A stretch of DNA of 64,000 bases from an uncultured Rothia sp. (GCF_916715725.1 NZ_CAKAPD010000010.1:1-64000), one strand, 5' to 3'; counted from the first letter of the stretch, positions 38,314-46,622 are shown. Notes: generated from the letters alone by a model not told the origin. Numbers and translations: made by a program.

Positions 38314-38343
38314 GGGGGGGGCCTCCGCGAGTACCCCCCCCCC
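38314..38343 (+). repeat. Facing G8 and C10 homopolymer runs
   Basis: Eight G, twelve mixed bases, ten C. The runs can pair with each other as a hairpin and are prone to slippage. They lie 95 bases before the phosphatase gene, close to its promoter but outside the -10/-35 core. Confidence 0.7.
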
Positions 38344-38425
38344 GCGAGCGCATCCACCCGTTATCCGTCCGCCCGCAAAGCCCTCCCAATCACCCACTGC
38401 GTCCGCCCACCCGCTACCCCACCGA

Positions 38426-38431
38426 TACACT
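38426..38431 (+). promoter_or_regulatory. -10 box of a leaderless phosphatase transcript
   Basis: TACACT, six bases, then ATG at 38438; there is no room for a ribosome site. Confidence 0.6.
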
Positions 38432-38437
38432 AGAACC

Positions 38438-38929
38438 ATGTACCGAATCATGACTGTCTGCACCGGCAACATCTGCCGCTCCCCCATCGGCGAATACCTC
38501 ATCCGCCAGCACGCCCAAGAAGCCGGCGTACCCGTCACCGTCACCTCCAGCGGCATCAGCAACGAAGAAGAAGGCAACCGCATCGACCCGCGCGCCGCCG
38601 CGCAGCTCGCCACCCGCGGTATCGACCCGTCCGCGCACCGCGCCAGCGTCTTCACCGTCGAGGACTTCGACCGCAACGACCTCATCCTCGCCATGGACGC
38701 ACCCCACTACCTGCGCCTCAAAGCCCTCGCCCGCAACGAGGACGACAAAGCCAAAATCCGTATGATGCGCAGCTTCGACCCGAAGGTCACCACCACCCAC
38801 CTGGACCAGCTCGGCATCTACGACCCCTGGTACGGTAGCGAACGCGACTTCGTGTACACCACCGACCTCATTGACGCCGCCGCACGCGGCCTCATCAACC
38901 ACCTCAAGCAGAAAGGTGACGCACAGTGA
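38438..38929 (+). CDS. Low-molecular-weight protein-tyrosine phosphatase
   Basis: A 163-aa cytosolic phosphatase of the LMW-PTP/Wzb/PtpA family. The P-loop CTGNICRS (C8 nucleophile, R14) is at the N-terminus and the general-acid Asp is in DPWYG (about 128-132). RSFDP shortly before it is also typical. Bacterial members dephosphorylate tyrosine kinases or envelope proteins; no kinase lies nearby. The stop overlaps the next start by GTGA, indicating a two-gene operon with the P-loop kinase. Confidence 0.93.
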   Translation: MYRIMTVCTGNICRSPIGEYLIRQHAQEAGVPVTVTSSGISNEEEGNRIDPRAAAQLATRGIDPSAHRASVFTVEDFDRNDLILAMDAPHYLRLKALARNEDDKAKIRMMRSFDPKVTTTHLDQLGIYDPWYGSERDFVYTTDLIDAAARGLINHLKQKGDAQ

Positions 38930-39594
38930 GTCAGCGTATCCCCCTGAACCAGAACCGCCGCGTCACCGGCACCACCGAAATCCTGGAACTCTGCAAAGAC
39001 ATGCTGCGCCTGGAGCACGGCATCGGCAACGACTTCGACATGGACACCGCCGAATTCACCGAATTCCGTGCGCAGTTCCTTGCCGACTTCGCGCAGATCC
39101 CGCTGATCATCGGCATTGACGGCCGCAGCGGCACCGGCAAGACCAGCCTCGCCGCACAGCTTGAGCAGGAGCTCACCGCCGCCGGGCACAGCGTGCACGT
39201 GCTGCACCTGGATGACTTCTACCCCGGCTGGGACGGCCTCTTCGACGGCGTGGAGGCGTGGGACGCGCTATCCGTGCAGCTGACCGAGGGTATTGCCGGA
39301 ACCTACACCCCGTGGGATTGGGAGGCGGGCGCCCCCGGTGAGGTGCGCACCGTCGACCCGGCGGCTACGCAGGTCATCATCTGTGAGGGTGTCGGCGCGA
39401 TTGCTGGCGCCTGCGAGGTGCGTATTCTCGCCACCGCCCCGGACGAGGTGCGTTACGAACGCGCTATGGCTCGTGACGGTGACACGTTCCGCCCGCACTG
39501 GGAACGCTGGGCGGCGCAGGAGGAGGCGCTGCTCGCCGAAATCCCGGAGGACTACGCGACCGTGGACTTCATCTACGACAGCGCGGCGCAGTAG
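38926..39594 (+). CDS. Uridine kinase-like P-loop NTPase
   Basis: 222 aa, GTG start overlapping the phosphatase stop by four bases. Walker A is GIDGRSGTGKTS (about 63-74), followed by a strand-helix with VLHLDDFYPGWDGL, the phosphate-acceptor/magnesium site typical of the uridine kinase/pantothenate kinase group. VIICEGVGAIAG corresponds to the Walker B strand. YERAMARDGDTFRPHWERW is the usual C-terminal substrate-lid region of actinobacterial uridine-kinase-like proteins. The true substrate is uncertain: a nucleoside, or another small molecule. Confidence 0.82.
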   Translation: MSQRIPLNQNRRVTGTTEILELCKDMLRLEHGIGNDFDMDTAEFTEFRAQFLADFAQIPLIIGIDGRSGTGKTSLAAQLEQELTAAGHSVHVLHLDDFYPGWDGLFDGVEAWDALSVQLTEGIAGTYTPWDWEAGAPGEVRTVDPAATQVIICEGVGAIAGACEVRILATAPDEVRYERAMARDGDTFRPHWERWAAQEEALLAEIPEDYATVDFIYDSAAQ

Positions 39595-39612
39595 CAGCCG
39601 CTTACAAGACGA

Positions 39613-39653
39613 TAGGGCCCAATGCTTCGTGTATCTCGAAGCATTGGGTCCTA
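39613..39653 (+). terminator. Terminator of the phosphatase-kinase operon
   Basis: TAGGGCCCAATGCTTCG pairs with CGAAGCATTGGGTCCTA around a short loop. It lies between convergent genes. Confidence 0.85.
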
Positions 39654-39687
39654 CGCTATTCAGAGGCTGTTTTATTCAGACCCTGTT

Positions 39688-39891
39688 TTATTGAGGCATG
39701 GAAGCCGGGCTAGCGGATTCCATGCGGTCTTTATCCCAGTAGGTTGAGGTATTGCTCGGCGCGTGTGTGGAGGCAGTGCCGTCTTTTTTGCTACCCGGGT
39801 TGTTGTTAGAAAGCACGGCAAAGACTACGAGCAAGACACAAGCTATAAGCAGCAGGATGCATAGCAAATATTTGTAATAGTGGTTGCGCAT
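39688..39891 (-). CDS. Small single-pass membrane protein
   Basis: 67 aa. A short basic N-terminus (MRNHYYK), one strong hydrophobic helix (about 8-28, with a Cys near its start and another inside) and a polar Ser/Thr/Pro-rich tail ending MESASPASMPQ. The second Cys (LLIACVLL) is not in a clear lipobox context. GGAGGGAG 11 bases upstream supports translation. It could be a membrane-anchored small protein or a signal-anchor fragment; function unknown. Confidence 0.55.
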   Translation of the reverse strand: MRNHYYKYLLCILLLIACVLLVVFAVLSNNNPGSKKDGTASTHAPSNTSTYWDKDRMESASPASMPQ

Positions 39892-40200
39892 CTGAGGTGC
39901 TCCCTCCGGTCGTATCGCGTGGTATGACCAACGTAAGTTATGCCGTTGGGCCTAGCAATGCTTCTCAAGAATATTTCTCAAATATTTCTTCAGCACTGGG
40001 AGCTGAGCGGAGCATCCCTCCCACATCGAAAAAATATCGAACATTTAACTTACGAAGCCACCCCCGATTCTGCTACCGTGAGAAAGTTGTGCTTCCAGCC
40101 TGCGCAAGCTCATCCCCTGGGGCGGTACCGCCGCATCCACGTCTTGTAGAGCCGCAGGCGCCGTTGCACGCGCATCACGCAGAAAGAAAAACTAAGACTA
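39892..40200. other. Leader region of the Bcr/CflA-type exporter
   Basis: No convincing gene. A near-palindrome AAGAATATTT-CTC-AAATATTTCTT at 39967-39990 and an AT-rich tract mark a likely regulatory site. GAAAGAAAAACTAAGACTA before the ATG gives only a weak ribosome site. Confidence 0.45.
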
Positions 40201-41469
40201 ATGTCTTCGAAGTCGATTAAGACCTCCTTCGGGCTATCGCCCCTTTTCGTTGTTGTTTTGGCGCTGCTGACTGCTATCGCGCCGCTGGCTACGGACATGT
40301 ACCTGGCGGCGCTGCCTGCAGTCGCTGAGAATCTGAACACCACTAGCACGAACGCGTCGCTGACGTTGAGCGGGTTCATGGTCGGTATGGCGCTCGGCCA
40401 GCTGGTCGTGGGTCCGCTGTCGGATAAGACGGGCCGCCGCAAGCCGCTGCTGTTCGGTGTGGTCATCTGCTTTATTGCGACGGTGGCGTGTGGTTTCGCG
40501 CCGAATATTGAGCTGCTGATTTTTGCGCGTTTCATGATGGGTTTCGCCGGTTCGATTGGTGCGGTGCTGGCGCGTTCCATCGTGGCTGATACGACTCAGG
40601 GACTGGCGACGGCTAAGCTCATGGGCGTCATGATGATGATTAACGGCTTCGCGCCGGTGCTTGCGCCGCTGTTTGGCGGTTGGGTGCTGTCGTGGGGTAA
40701 CTGGCGCGATATTTTCCATGTGCTCAGCGTGATTACCGCGGTTATGATGCTCGGCGTGATGCTATTCATCAAGGAAACCCTGCCCGTTGAGAAGCGCTAC
40801 CAGGGCACCACCCTGAGCGTGTACTCGGAGCTGCCGAAGGTCTTCAAGATTCGCCGCTACCTGGGTTTCATGTTGACCCTCTGCTTCGCGTTCGCAGCGT
40901 TGTTCTCGTACATTTCCGGTTCGACGTTTGTGCTGCAGAAGATTCTGGGCATGTCAGAGACTGAGTTCACGATTGTGTTCGGTGTGAACTCGTTTGGCAT
41001 TGTGCTGTTCAGTGCGATTGCGACGAAGCTGGTGGGTCGTGTGGCGCAGCGCCGTATTGTGAACGTCGGCGTGGTGAGCCTGCTCGTGGTGTCTTCGCTG
41101 CTGACGGTCAGCTTCCTGGTCGGTATTTCGCTGGTGCCGACGCTGGTTCTGCTGTTCCTGCTGACCAGTTCGTGCGGTCTGATTTTTGGTAGTGCTTCGG
41201 CGTTGGCGTTGAACGAGGCGCGCCACATGGCGGGTAGTGCTTCGGCGGTGATGGGTACGGTTCAGGCGATGCTGGGTGCGTTGGCGGCGCCGCTGGTGTC
41301 GATTGCTGGTGAGCATGAGTACCTGCCGATGGGCTTCTCCATTTTGGGTTTCGCAGTCCTGACGGCGCTGGTGCTGTGGACGACGCCGCGTAAGGATTCG
41401 GACTACTCGGCGGACGGCGAGAGCCACGGTGCTGGTGAAGGTCAGGGTGCTCCGCCGGCGGGCCACTAG
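40201..41469 (+). CDS. MFS drug exporter, Bcr/CflA family
   Basis: A 422-aa, 12-helix proton-driven exporter. The Bcr/CflA features are clear: IAPLATDMYLAALPAVAENL in TM1 and the first loop, GQLVVGPLSDKTGRRKPL (MFS motif A, about 70-87), ARFMMGFAGSIGAVLARSIVADT in TM4, and GWVLSWGNWRDIF. The family exports bicyclomycin, chloramphenicol, sulfonamides and similar compounds. The C-terminal ~25 residues are a soluble Gly/Ser tail. It stands alone, with a copy of the dispersed palindromic repeat as its 3' boundary. Confidence 0.92.
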   Translation: MSSKSIKTSFGLSPLFVVVLALLTAIAPLATDMYLAALPAVAENLNTTSTNASLTLSGFMVGMALGQLVVGPLSDKTGRRKPLLFGVVICFIATVACGFAPNIELLIFARFMMGFAGSIGAVLARSIVADTTQGLATAKLMGVMMMINGFAPVLAPLFGGWVLSWGNWRDIFHVLSVITAVMMLGVMLFIKETLPVEKRYQGTTLSVYSELPKVFKIRRYLGFMLTLCFAFAALFSYISGSTFVLQKILGMSETEFTIVFGVNSFGIVLFSAIATKLVGRVAQRRIVNVGVVSLLVVSSLLTVSFLVGISLVPTLVLLFLLTSSCGLIFGSASALALNEARHMAGSASAVMGTVQAMLGALAAPLVSIAGEHEYLPMGFSILGFAVLTALVLWTTPRKDSDYSADGESHGAGEGQGAPPAGH

Positions 41470-41497
41470 CCTGTTGCTGTATTTGCTGTAGCAGTTA

Positions 41498-41596
41498 GGG
41501 AGGCGCTTGTACTCTTCCTTCGCTCCTACAGGGGCACCCGCCCTCGCTTCGCTTCGGGCACCCTGATGTCGCTTCAGGAAGGTACACGCACCTCCT
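41498..41596 (-). repeat. Dispersed palindromic repeat, copy A
   Basis: About 99 bp. The arms (AGGAGGTGCGTGTACCTTCCT on minus, imperfectly complementary to the far end) enclose the conserved core GCGACATCAGGGTG... with GCCC/GGGC inner stem. It is inverted relative to copy B, and the two bracket the aminodeoxychorismate lyase gene. Confidence 0.8.
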
Positions 41597-41615
41597 GCCC
41601 TTGACCGTAGACAGC

Positions 41616-41661
41616 ACAAAGGGACGGTATTATCCTCGCTCGGATAATACCGTCCCTTTGT
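41616..41661 (-). terminator. Perfect 20-bp hairpin terminator of pabC
   Basis: ACAAAGGGACGGTATTATCC and its exact complement enclose TCGCTC. The A-run and T-run at the ends make it bidirectional. Part of the stem (GTATTATCC) matches the arm of repeat copy F. Confidence 0.88.
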
Positions 41662-41667
41662 ATGCGT

Positions 41668-42570
41668 TTAGCTCTGCTGCGCCAGGTAGTTCAACAGCGT
41701 GGCGGTCAGCTCCGGGTCATGCGCCAGCGCCGTGCCGTTCAGGTGGGTCACCGGCGCAATCAGACGCACCGACGAGGCCAGCCACACGCCGTCCGACTCG
41801 AACAAATCCTGCGGGTAGAGCGGCCCGAAGCCCAGTTCCCAACCTGCCTGGCGTGCCGCCTCGAACACCGCGCCCTGCGTGGTACCGGGGAGGATGCCGT
41901 GGCTCGGCTCGGGCGTGTACAGCACCTTCTTGCCGTCCTCAATCTTGGCGACCAGCACCGAGGAAGTGGCGCCCTCCAGCACGCGACGCTCGTCGGTGAT
42001 GAAGATGGCGTCGTCCGCGCCGCGCTCCTGCACGTACCGCAGGACCGCCATGTTCACCGCGTAGGAGAGGGTCTTCGCACCCGCCAACAGCCACGGGTAG
42101 GCGCTGTTATCCATCGGCTCGTGGCCACGCGGCAGCAGCATCGCCTTCACGCCCTCGGTACGGCGCTTCACGATGGAGGCGGGCACCGGCGACGCCATAA
42201 TCAGCGTGTACGGGCCCGGCTGCATGGAGGTCACCGCCTGGGTGGGGCCGCGCGAAATAATAATCTTCACGATGTGCTCTTCACCCAGCGCAGTCTCGGC
42301 ACCGGCGGTCGCCTCACGCATGAGGCGCTCCACCGCCGAACGCAGAATCTCGGGTTCCGGGTCGGGCAGATCCAGCATACGCGCCGAGGATTCGAGGCGG
42401 GATAGGTGCATGCCGAGCTTACGCACGCGACGATTGACGGACAGCATAGTCTCGAAGACGCCGTCGCCGCGGGTGAAGCCCTGATCATCAACGCTGATGA
42501 GGGGCACGGACGGGTCAACGAAGATGCCCTGCGGGTTCTGCTCGTTCAGAAGAATAACGGTACTAGACAT
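41668..42570 (-). CDS. pabC: Aminodeoxychorismate lyase (class IV PLP aminotransferase family)
   Basis: A 300-aa fold-type IV PLP enzyme. The catalytic Lys is K166 in GAKTLSYAVNM, preceded by the DQGFTRGDGVFETM N-terminal signature. The PLP-phosphate-binding EGATSSVLV and GILPGTTQGAV sites follow. This pattern fits 4-amino-4-deoxychorismate lyase, which makes p-aminobenzoate for folate, rather than branched-chain aminotransferase, which is larger; D-amino-acid aminotransferase is the alternative. A -10 TACAAT six bases before the ATG implies a leaderless message. It is flanked by inverted repeat copies A and B. Confidence 0.82.
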   Translation of the reverse strand: MSSTVILLNEQNPQGIFVDPSVPLISVDDQGFTRGDGVFETMLSVNRRVRKLGMHLSRLESSARMLDLPDPEPEILRSAVERLMREATAGAETALGEEHIVKIIISRGPTQAVTSMQPGPYTLIMASPVPASIVKRRTEGVKAMLLPRGHEPMDNSAYPWLLAGAKTLSYAVNMAVLRYVQERGADDAIFITDERRVLEGATSSVLVAKIEDGKKVLYTPEPSHGILPGTTQGAVFEAARQAGWELGFGPLYPQDLFESDGVWLASSVRLIAPVTHLNGTALAHDPELTATLLNYLAQQS

Positions 42571-42576
42571 AGTCTT

Positions 42577-42582
42577 ATTGTA
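42577..42582 (-). promoter_or_regulatory. -10 box of leaderless pabC transcript
   Basis: TACAAT on minus, six bases (AAGACT), then ATG at 42570. No strong -35; that position falls at the edge of repeat copy B. Confidence 0.6.
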
Positions 42583-42604
42583 CGTTCGCAGCCGAACCGT
42601 AGGC

Positions 42605-42703
42605 AGGAGGTGCCGTACCTTCCTGAAGCGACATCAGGGTGCCCGAAGCGAAGCGAGGGCGGGTGCCCTTGTAGGAGCGAAGGAAGAGTGCGAGCACCTC
42701 CCT
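42605..42703 (+). repeat. Dispersed palindromic repeat, copy B
   Basis: About 99 bp, nearly the same sequence as copy A in opposite orientation. A truncated right-hand piece of the same family (CTCTGTAGGAACGAGGACGA) follows at about 42759-42780. Confidence 0.8.
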
Positions 42704-42813
42704 ACTCATGTCCCAAGTGGGGCTAGGCGCGGAGGAAATATGCGGCACCCCGCCTCCCTCTGTAGGAACGAGGACGAATACCGTCTCCCCAGCAGAACCA
42801 GAAACGGAACGGT

Positions 42814-43611
42814 CTAGCCCCAGAGGAACTGGATCGTACCCGCCGCAATAGACGCACCGTAAGCAACAGCGATAATGACGGCGGCGGCAATGCTCACGTG
42901 CACATCACGCGGCGAATAGGACGGCACACGAGCCCAGGTGCGTTCGCCTGCACCGAAGCCGCGCGCCTCCATGGTGATGGCGAGGCGGGAGCCGCGGCGG
43001 ATAGCCTGCACGAGCAGGGCGAAGCTTTGCCCGCCGAAGGTTTGTGCGCGTCCGGCGAGGGATTGTCCTGCACCGAGTCCGCGGGCGCGTCGTGCCTGGC
43101 CGAGGGCGTTCCATTCGGCGAAGAGGATGCCGACGAGGCGCAGGGCGGCGACGGTGGCGAGCACGAACCGGGAGGGTAGTTTGAAGGTTTGTGCGAGGGA
43201 GTCGCCGAGGTCGGTCGGGTCGGTGGTGAGTACGAATGCGAGGGTGGGTAGGACCATGGCGAGGGAGCGAATCATCATGGCTGCGCCGACGGCGGCGGAG
43301 TCGGTGGTGATGGTGTTGAAGCCGAGGTCGAGGATGGTGGTGCCGCTTTTGGCGCTGAGCATGGCGACGGACCAGCCGGTGGTGATGACGGCGATGAGGA
43401 TGGGCCAAAAGCGGGCGAGGACGTTGACGGGTCGGAATCCGACGAGGATGAATCCGAGCAGTTCGAGGGCGAAGAGGATTCCGGAGGTGAGGGGGTCGCG
43501 CACGATGAGTGCGGCGATGATGAGGGTGAAGGAGACGATGAGTTTTACGCCGGCGTTGAGGTTGCTGAAGTAGCTGGTTCGGTCGATGGTGCCGAAGAAG
43601 TCGGTGTTCAT
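42814..43611 (-). CDS. ykoC: ECF transporter transmembrane (T) component
   Basis: A 265-aa CbiQ/YkoC-family protein with about six helices that couples the ATPase to the substrate-binding subunit. The two cytosolic coupling helices show the Ala-Arg-Gly motifs ARRARGLG and EARGFGAG. Its ATG overlaps the ykoD stop (ATGA), with the ribosome site AAGGAG inside ykoD. It is the last gene of the TPP-riboswitch-led operon, so the complex should import a thiamine precursor (HMP) or thiamine. Confidence 0.9.
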   Translation of the reverse strand: MNTDFFGTIDRTSYFSNLNAGVKLIVSFTLIIAALIVRDPLTSGILFALELLGFILVGFRPVNVLARFWPILIAVITTGWSVAMLSAKSGTTILDLGFNTITTDSAAVGAAMMIRSLAMVLPTLAFVLTTDPTDLGDSLAQTFKLPSRFVLATVAALRLVGILFAEWNALGQARRARGLGAGQSLAGRAQTFGGQSFALLVQAIRRGSRLAITMEARGFGAGERTWARVPSYSPRDVHVSIAAAVIIAVAYGASIAAGTIQFLWG

Positions 43612-45233
43612 GCGTTCTCCTTTCCGGGGGTTGCGATGGCTTCGAGGGTGATGTGGTTGCCGCCGAGTGCGGCGGTGTAGTCTTCGTCGTGGGTGATGGA
43701 GATGACGGCGGTGCCGCCTGCGAGGAGTTCGCGGATGAGGTCGACGAGTTCTGCCCAGGTTCGTGCATCTTGGCCGAAGGTGGGTTCGTCGAGGATGAGG
43801 ATTTTGGGTGCGGTGGCGAGTGCGGAGGCTACGGAGAGTCGTCGTTTTTCGCCGCCGGAGAGGGTGAAGGGGTTGGCGTCGAGTAGGTGGGTGAGGCGTA
43901 GGTGGGTTGCGAGTTCGTTGGTGCGGGCGGCGAGCTCGTCTTCGTTGAGGGGTTTGCGGGTGAGTGCGGCGAGTCGGCGGGGGCCGAGTTCGAGTTCTTC
44001 GCGTACGGTTCCGCGGATGAATTGGTATTCGGGTTCTTGGAAGACGTAGCCGATGCGGCTGAGCATTTGGGCGGGGGTCCAGGTGGGCACGTCCCAGTGG
44101 GCGCGCTCGCCGCCGCGTTCGCCGCCGTGGTTACCGTCGTAATTACGGAGCGCGTCGGTGGCAGTGAGGGTGCCGTTGGGTGCGGTGAGAAGCCCTGCGA
44201 GGGTGAGGGCTAGGGTTGATTTGCCGGCGCCGTTGGGTCCGAGCACGCTGAGGTGTTCGCCGGCGTGCAGGGTGAGGTTGATGCCGTCGCGCAGTACGGG
44301 CAGGTCGGTGGGTGCGGGTGCGGGGGTGTCGCCGAGGCGTTTGATGGTGCGTCGGCGTGCGCGTCGTTGTTTGGGGGTGGGTTGTGCGCGGGTGATGCTG
44401 AGGTTTTCGGCGCGAAGTAGCGCCTCGCCGTGCTCGCCGCCCTGGTTATCGCTGTCGCTCTGCGGCGCACGCGGCACGTAGTTGGGTACCCACACGCCCG
44501 CGTCGATGAGTTCTTGGCGGGCTTCGGTGAGTACGGTGTCGGGTGCGCCGTCGTGGGTGATGGTGCCGCCTTCGCCGAGCACGATAATGCGGTCCATGTG
44601 CGGCGCCCAGATGCTCACGCGGTGTTCCACGACGAGCAGGGTCGCGCCGGTGGCTTGCGCGGCGGTGAGGATGCTGTCGCGTACTTCCTGCACGCCGGAG
44701 GGGTCGAGGTTGGCGGTGGGTTCGTCGAGGATCATGGCGCCGGGGTGCATCGAGAGGATGCCCGCCAGGCCGAGGCGCTGCTTCTGTCCGCCGGACAGCG
44801 CGCTACTGGGGTGGTCGAGGGGTAGGTGGTTGAGCCCTACTGCGGTGAGGGCTTCGGTGACGCGGCCCCAGATTTCTTCGCGGGGTACGCGCAGGTTTTC
44901 GGGGCCGAAGGCTACGTCGTTGCCGACGGTTGCCATGACGATGGAGGATTCGGGGTCCTGCTGCATCATGCCTGCGGTGCCGCGCGCTTCGGCGGGGGCT
45001 TGCCCGTTGATGGTGATGGTGCCGCCGGCGGATTCGCCGTCGTCATCGTGGAGCACACCGGCGATGGCGTGCAGGAGCGTCGATTTGCCGGCGCCGGAGG
45101 TGCCCAGTAGCAGGACTTTTTCACCGGGGTTGATGGTGAGGTTGAGTCCGCTGATGACGGGTTCTGGGCGTCCGGGGTGGTGCCAGCTGAAGTTGTTGAG
45201 CTCGATGCGCGCCCCGCGCGGTGTTGCTTCCAT
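43608..45233 (-). CDS. ykoD: ECF transporter ATPase with two ABC domains
   Basis: 541 aa; two ABC cassettes fused in one chain, as in YkoD. Domain 1: Walker A GTSGAGKST (about 39-47), signature LSGGQKQRLG, Walker B MILDEPTANLDPSG. Domain 2: Walker A GPNGAGKST, signature LSGGEKRRLS, Walker B ILILDEPTFGQDARTW. All catalytic residues are present in both. The linker (about 265-310) is Arg-rich. AAGGA precedes the ATG. It powers uptake together with YkoC and YkoE. Confidence 0.94.
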   Translation of the reverse strand: MEATPRGARIELNNFSWHHPGRPEPVISGLNLTINPGEKVLLLGTSGAGKSTLLHAIAGVLHDDDGESAGGTITINGQAPAEARGTAGMMQQDPESSIVMATVGNDVAFGPENLRVPREEIWGRVTEALTAVGLNHLPLDHPSSALSGGQKQRLGLAGILSMHPGAMILDEPTANLDPSGVQEVRDSILTAAQATGATLLVVEHRVSIWAPHMDRIIVLGEGGTITHDGAPDTVLTEARQELIDAGVWVPNYVPRAPQSDSDNQGGEHGEALLRAENLSITRAQPTPKQRRARRRTIKRLGDTPAPAPTDLPVLRDGINLTLHAGEHLSVLGPNGAGKSTLALTLAGLLTAPNGTLTATDALRNYDGNHGGERGGERAHWDVPTWTPAQMLSRIGYVFQEPEYQFIRGTVREELELGPRRLAALTRKPLNEDELAARTNELATHLRLTHLLDANPFTLSGGEKRRLSVASALATAPKILILDEPTFGQDARTWAELVDLIRELLAGGTAVISITHDEDYTAALGGNHITLEAIATPGKENA

Positions 45234-45296
45234 GATGGTTCCTTAGCCTTTTGTGTGGCTGCTGTTGCGTGCCGAGTGGTGACTAGTTGCTGGTGG

Positions 45297-45929
45297 TTAG
45301 CGGCGGGTCTTGCCGGATGCCAGCGAGGAGAGCACACCGGTCTTGGCGAGGTTCTGCACGAGAATCCACGCCAGGAAGCCTGCGATGACTGCACCGGAGA
45401 TGACGGAGCATGCTACGTAGATGATTGCCTTGACCGGTTCCATGTCGGGGTAGTAGATGAAGATTTCGTTACCGCCCATGAACAGGCCGCAGAGTGCACC
45501 GGCGAAGATGGCGACGGTTGCGTTCCAGCGGCGGTAGCCGAAGATTGCGAAGGCAACTTCTGCGCCGATGCCCTGGATGAGGCCTGCGAGCAGGATTTCG
45601 CCGCTCCACGCGCCGCCGGTGAAGAGTACGGAGATGAATGCTGCGACGATTTCGCAGAAGAGTGCCGCACCGGGCTTGCGGATGAGCAGGCCGCCGAGGG
45701 TGCCGCCGAGCAGCCATGCGCCGCCGATGATGGGGCGGAATTCGGGTGCTGCTACGAGTGCGGTTTTGGTGGCGGGGGAAACTGCGATGTCCCAGATCCA
45801 GAAGATGACGGCGCAGGCTACTGCGATAACTGCGGCGATGACGATTTCGTTGACTCGCCAGCGCAGGTTCGGCTTCTTCGCTTCTGCCTGGGTGGATGCC
45901 TGGGAGGCGGGGGTTGCGTTCTGTGACAT
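45297..45929 (-). CDS. ykoE: ECF transporter S component, YkoE family
   Basis: A 210-aa substrate-binding membrane subunit with about six helices (starting IVIAAVIAVACAVIFWIWD). PEFRPIIGGAWLLGGTLGGLL and GAEVAFAIFGYRRWN are typical of YkoE, the S component for thiamine/hydroxymethylpyrimidine. I start at MSQNATPAS, with GGAAGGA eight bases upstream; longer frames run back through the riboswitch and are not credible. First gene of the operon, directly under the TPP riboswitch. Confidence 0.93.
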   Translation of the reverse strand: MSQNATPASQASTQAEAKKPNLRWRVNEIVIAAVIAVACAVIFWIWDIAVSPATKTALVAAPEFRPIIGGAWLLGGTLGGLLIRKPGAALFCEIVAAFISVLFTGGAWSGEILLAGLIQGIGAEVAFAIFGYRRWNATVAIFAGALCGLFMGGNEIFIYYPDMEPVKAIIYVACSVISGAVIAGFLAWILVQNLAKTGVLSSLASGKTRR

Positions 45930-45964
45930 TGTGGTCCTTCCGTCGTTGGAAGGGGAATGTCCTC

Positions 45965-45985
45965 GCCCTCTGATTGGACGAGGGC
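45965..45985 (-). promoter_or_regulatory. Expression-platform hairpin of the TPP riboswitch
   Basis: GCCCTC, nine bases, GAGGGC between the aptamer and the ykoE ribosome site. It may act as terminator or sequester initiation when TPP is bound. Confidence 0.5.
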
Positions 45986-46002
45986 ATTGAGAAGAAATTC
46001 GA

Positions 46003-46077
46003 CTCCCTACGCCGGTACTAACCGGATCAGGTTCGAGGGTCTGCTTAGCACTCTCAGCGCCTCGGTGGCGCTCCCCT
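46003..46077 (-). promoter_or_regulatory. TPP (THI-box) riboswitch
   Basis: On the minus strand the conserved blocks appear in order: GGGGAGC, GCTGAGAGT, AGACCCTCGAACCTGATC, and CCGGCGTAGGGA. These are the thi-box signatures for the pyrimidine- and pyrophosphate-sensing arms. It controls ykoE-ykoD-ykoC; high TPP should shut uptake off. Confidence 0.95.
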
Positions 46078-46132
46078 GTCGTTTGGGGTTCCTTGTCCGT
46101 ACCGTTGTGGTGCGGGCGGGAACCCAGGTTCG

Positions 46133-46162
46133 ATTGTAGGCGTGTCTGGCTGTTCATGCCAA
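46133..46162 (-). promoter_or_regulatory. Promoter of the ykoEDC operon
   Basis: Minus strand: TTGGCA (46162-46157), 18 bp, TACAAT (46138-46133), about 55 bases ahead of the riboswitch. The region on to 46354 also holds a plus-strand TACAAT near 46213 for the next gene; otherwise empty. Confidence 0.65.
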
Positions 46163-46354
46163 TTTGCCGCTTTTTGTTCCCTTCTTTTGCCCGCATTACA
46201 GAATTGCACGGTGTACAATTTTGGGACGGAGCGGCTCCAAGGCGGCACGAACGCCTTAAACCCTATACGCTAGGGAGTGGCGCTCTTTTCTCACCCCAAC
46301 CCCGAAGGGGTTCACGGGCAGGACGCCGCATCGTATACAGCTAAGGAGATACAC

Positions 46355-46588
46355 ATGAACCCCGTCGCTAAGCTTGCTATTGCGGGTATCAACATGGGCG
46401 CTGCTGCCCTGGTTGGTAAGGGCCTGGGCGCAGCCTGGACCAAGGCTACCGGTAACCAGCCTCCCGCCATTTCCCACGAGTCTGAAGACACCCTGCGTCA
46501 GGTCATCCTCTGGACCGTTCTGACCTCCGTCGTGGGTGCTGTGGTGAGCTTCGGTATTGCTCGCCTGCAGCGTCGTTTCTTCAACTAA
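46355..46588 (+). CDS. DUF4235 small membrane protein
   Basis: 77 aa with two hydrophobic stretches (about 5-25 and 49-68). The GKGLGAAWTKATGNQPP centre and the SEDTLRQVILWTVLTSVVGAVVSFGIARLQRRF end match the actinobacterial DUF4235 family, of unknown function and often found as a single small gene. AAGGAG six bases before the ATG decides the start. Followed by a strong hairpin. Confidence 0.85.
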   Translation: MNPVAKLAIAGINMGAAALVGKGLGAAWTKATGNQPPAISHESEDTLRQVILWTVLTSVVGAVVSFGIARLQRRFFN

Positions 46589-46622
46589 GACTTTGCGCCT
46601 TCCGCGCGAAAGTTCATGAACT

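Larger units (their letters stand above)
37937..38437. other. AT-rich to GC-rich intergenic segment after the pentapeptide island
   Basis: A hairpin ATTTTAC-N5-GTAAAAT (37976-37994) may end gene 3. AAAGGATTTTAT occurs twice (37995 and 38051), each just before an ATG: the first opens a frame of only three codons, the second a 47-codon frame. Composition switches abruptly to GC-rich at about 38305 with a G8/C10 pair of runs. Confidence 0.55.

Noticed and set aside
38314..38343. G/C tracts as a phase-variable coding tract
   Set aside because: No open frame of useful length runs through the tracts on either strand, so only a promoter or structural effect remains possible.
39897..40220. Open frame of 107 codons before the Bcr/CflA gene
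   Set aside because: Overlaps the exporter start, has no ribosome site, mixed AT-rich and GC-rich composition and no recognisable motif; it is better read as leader DNA.
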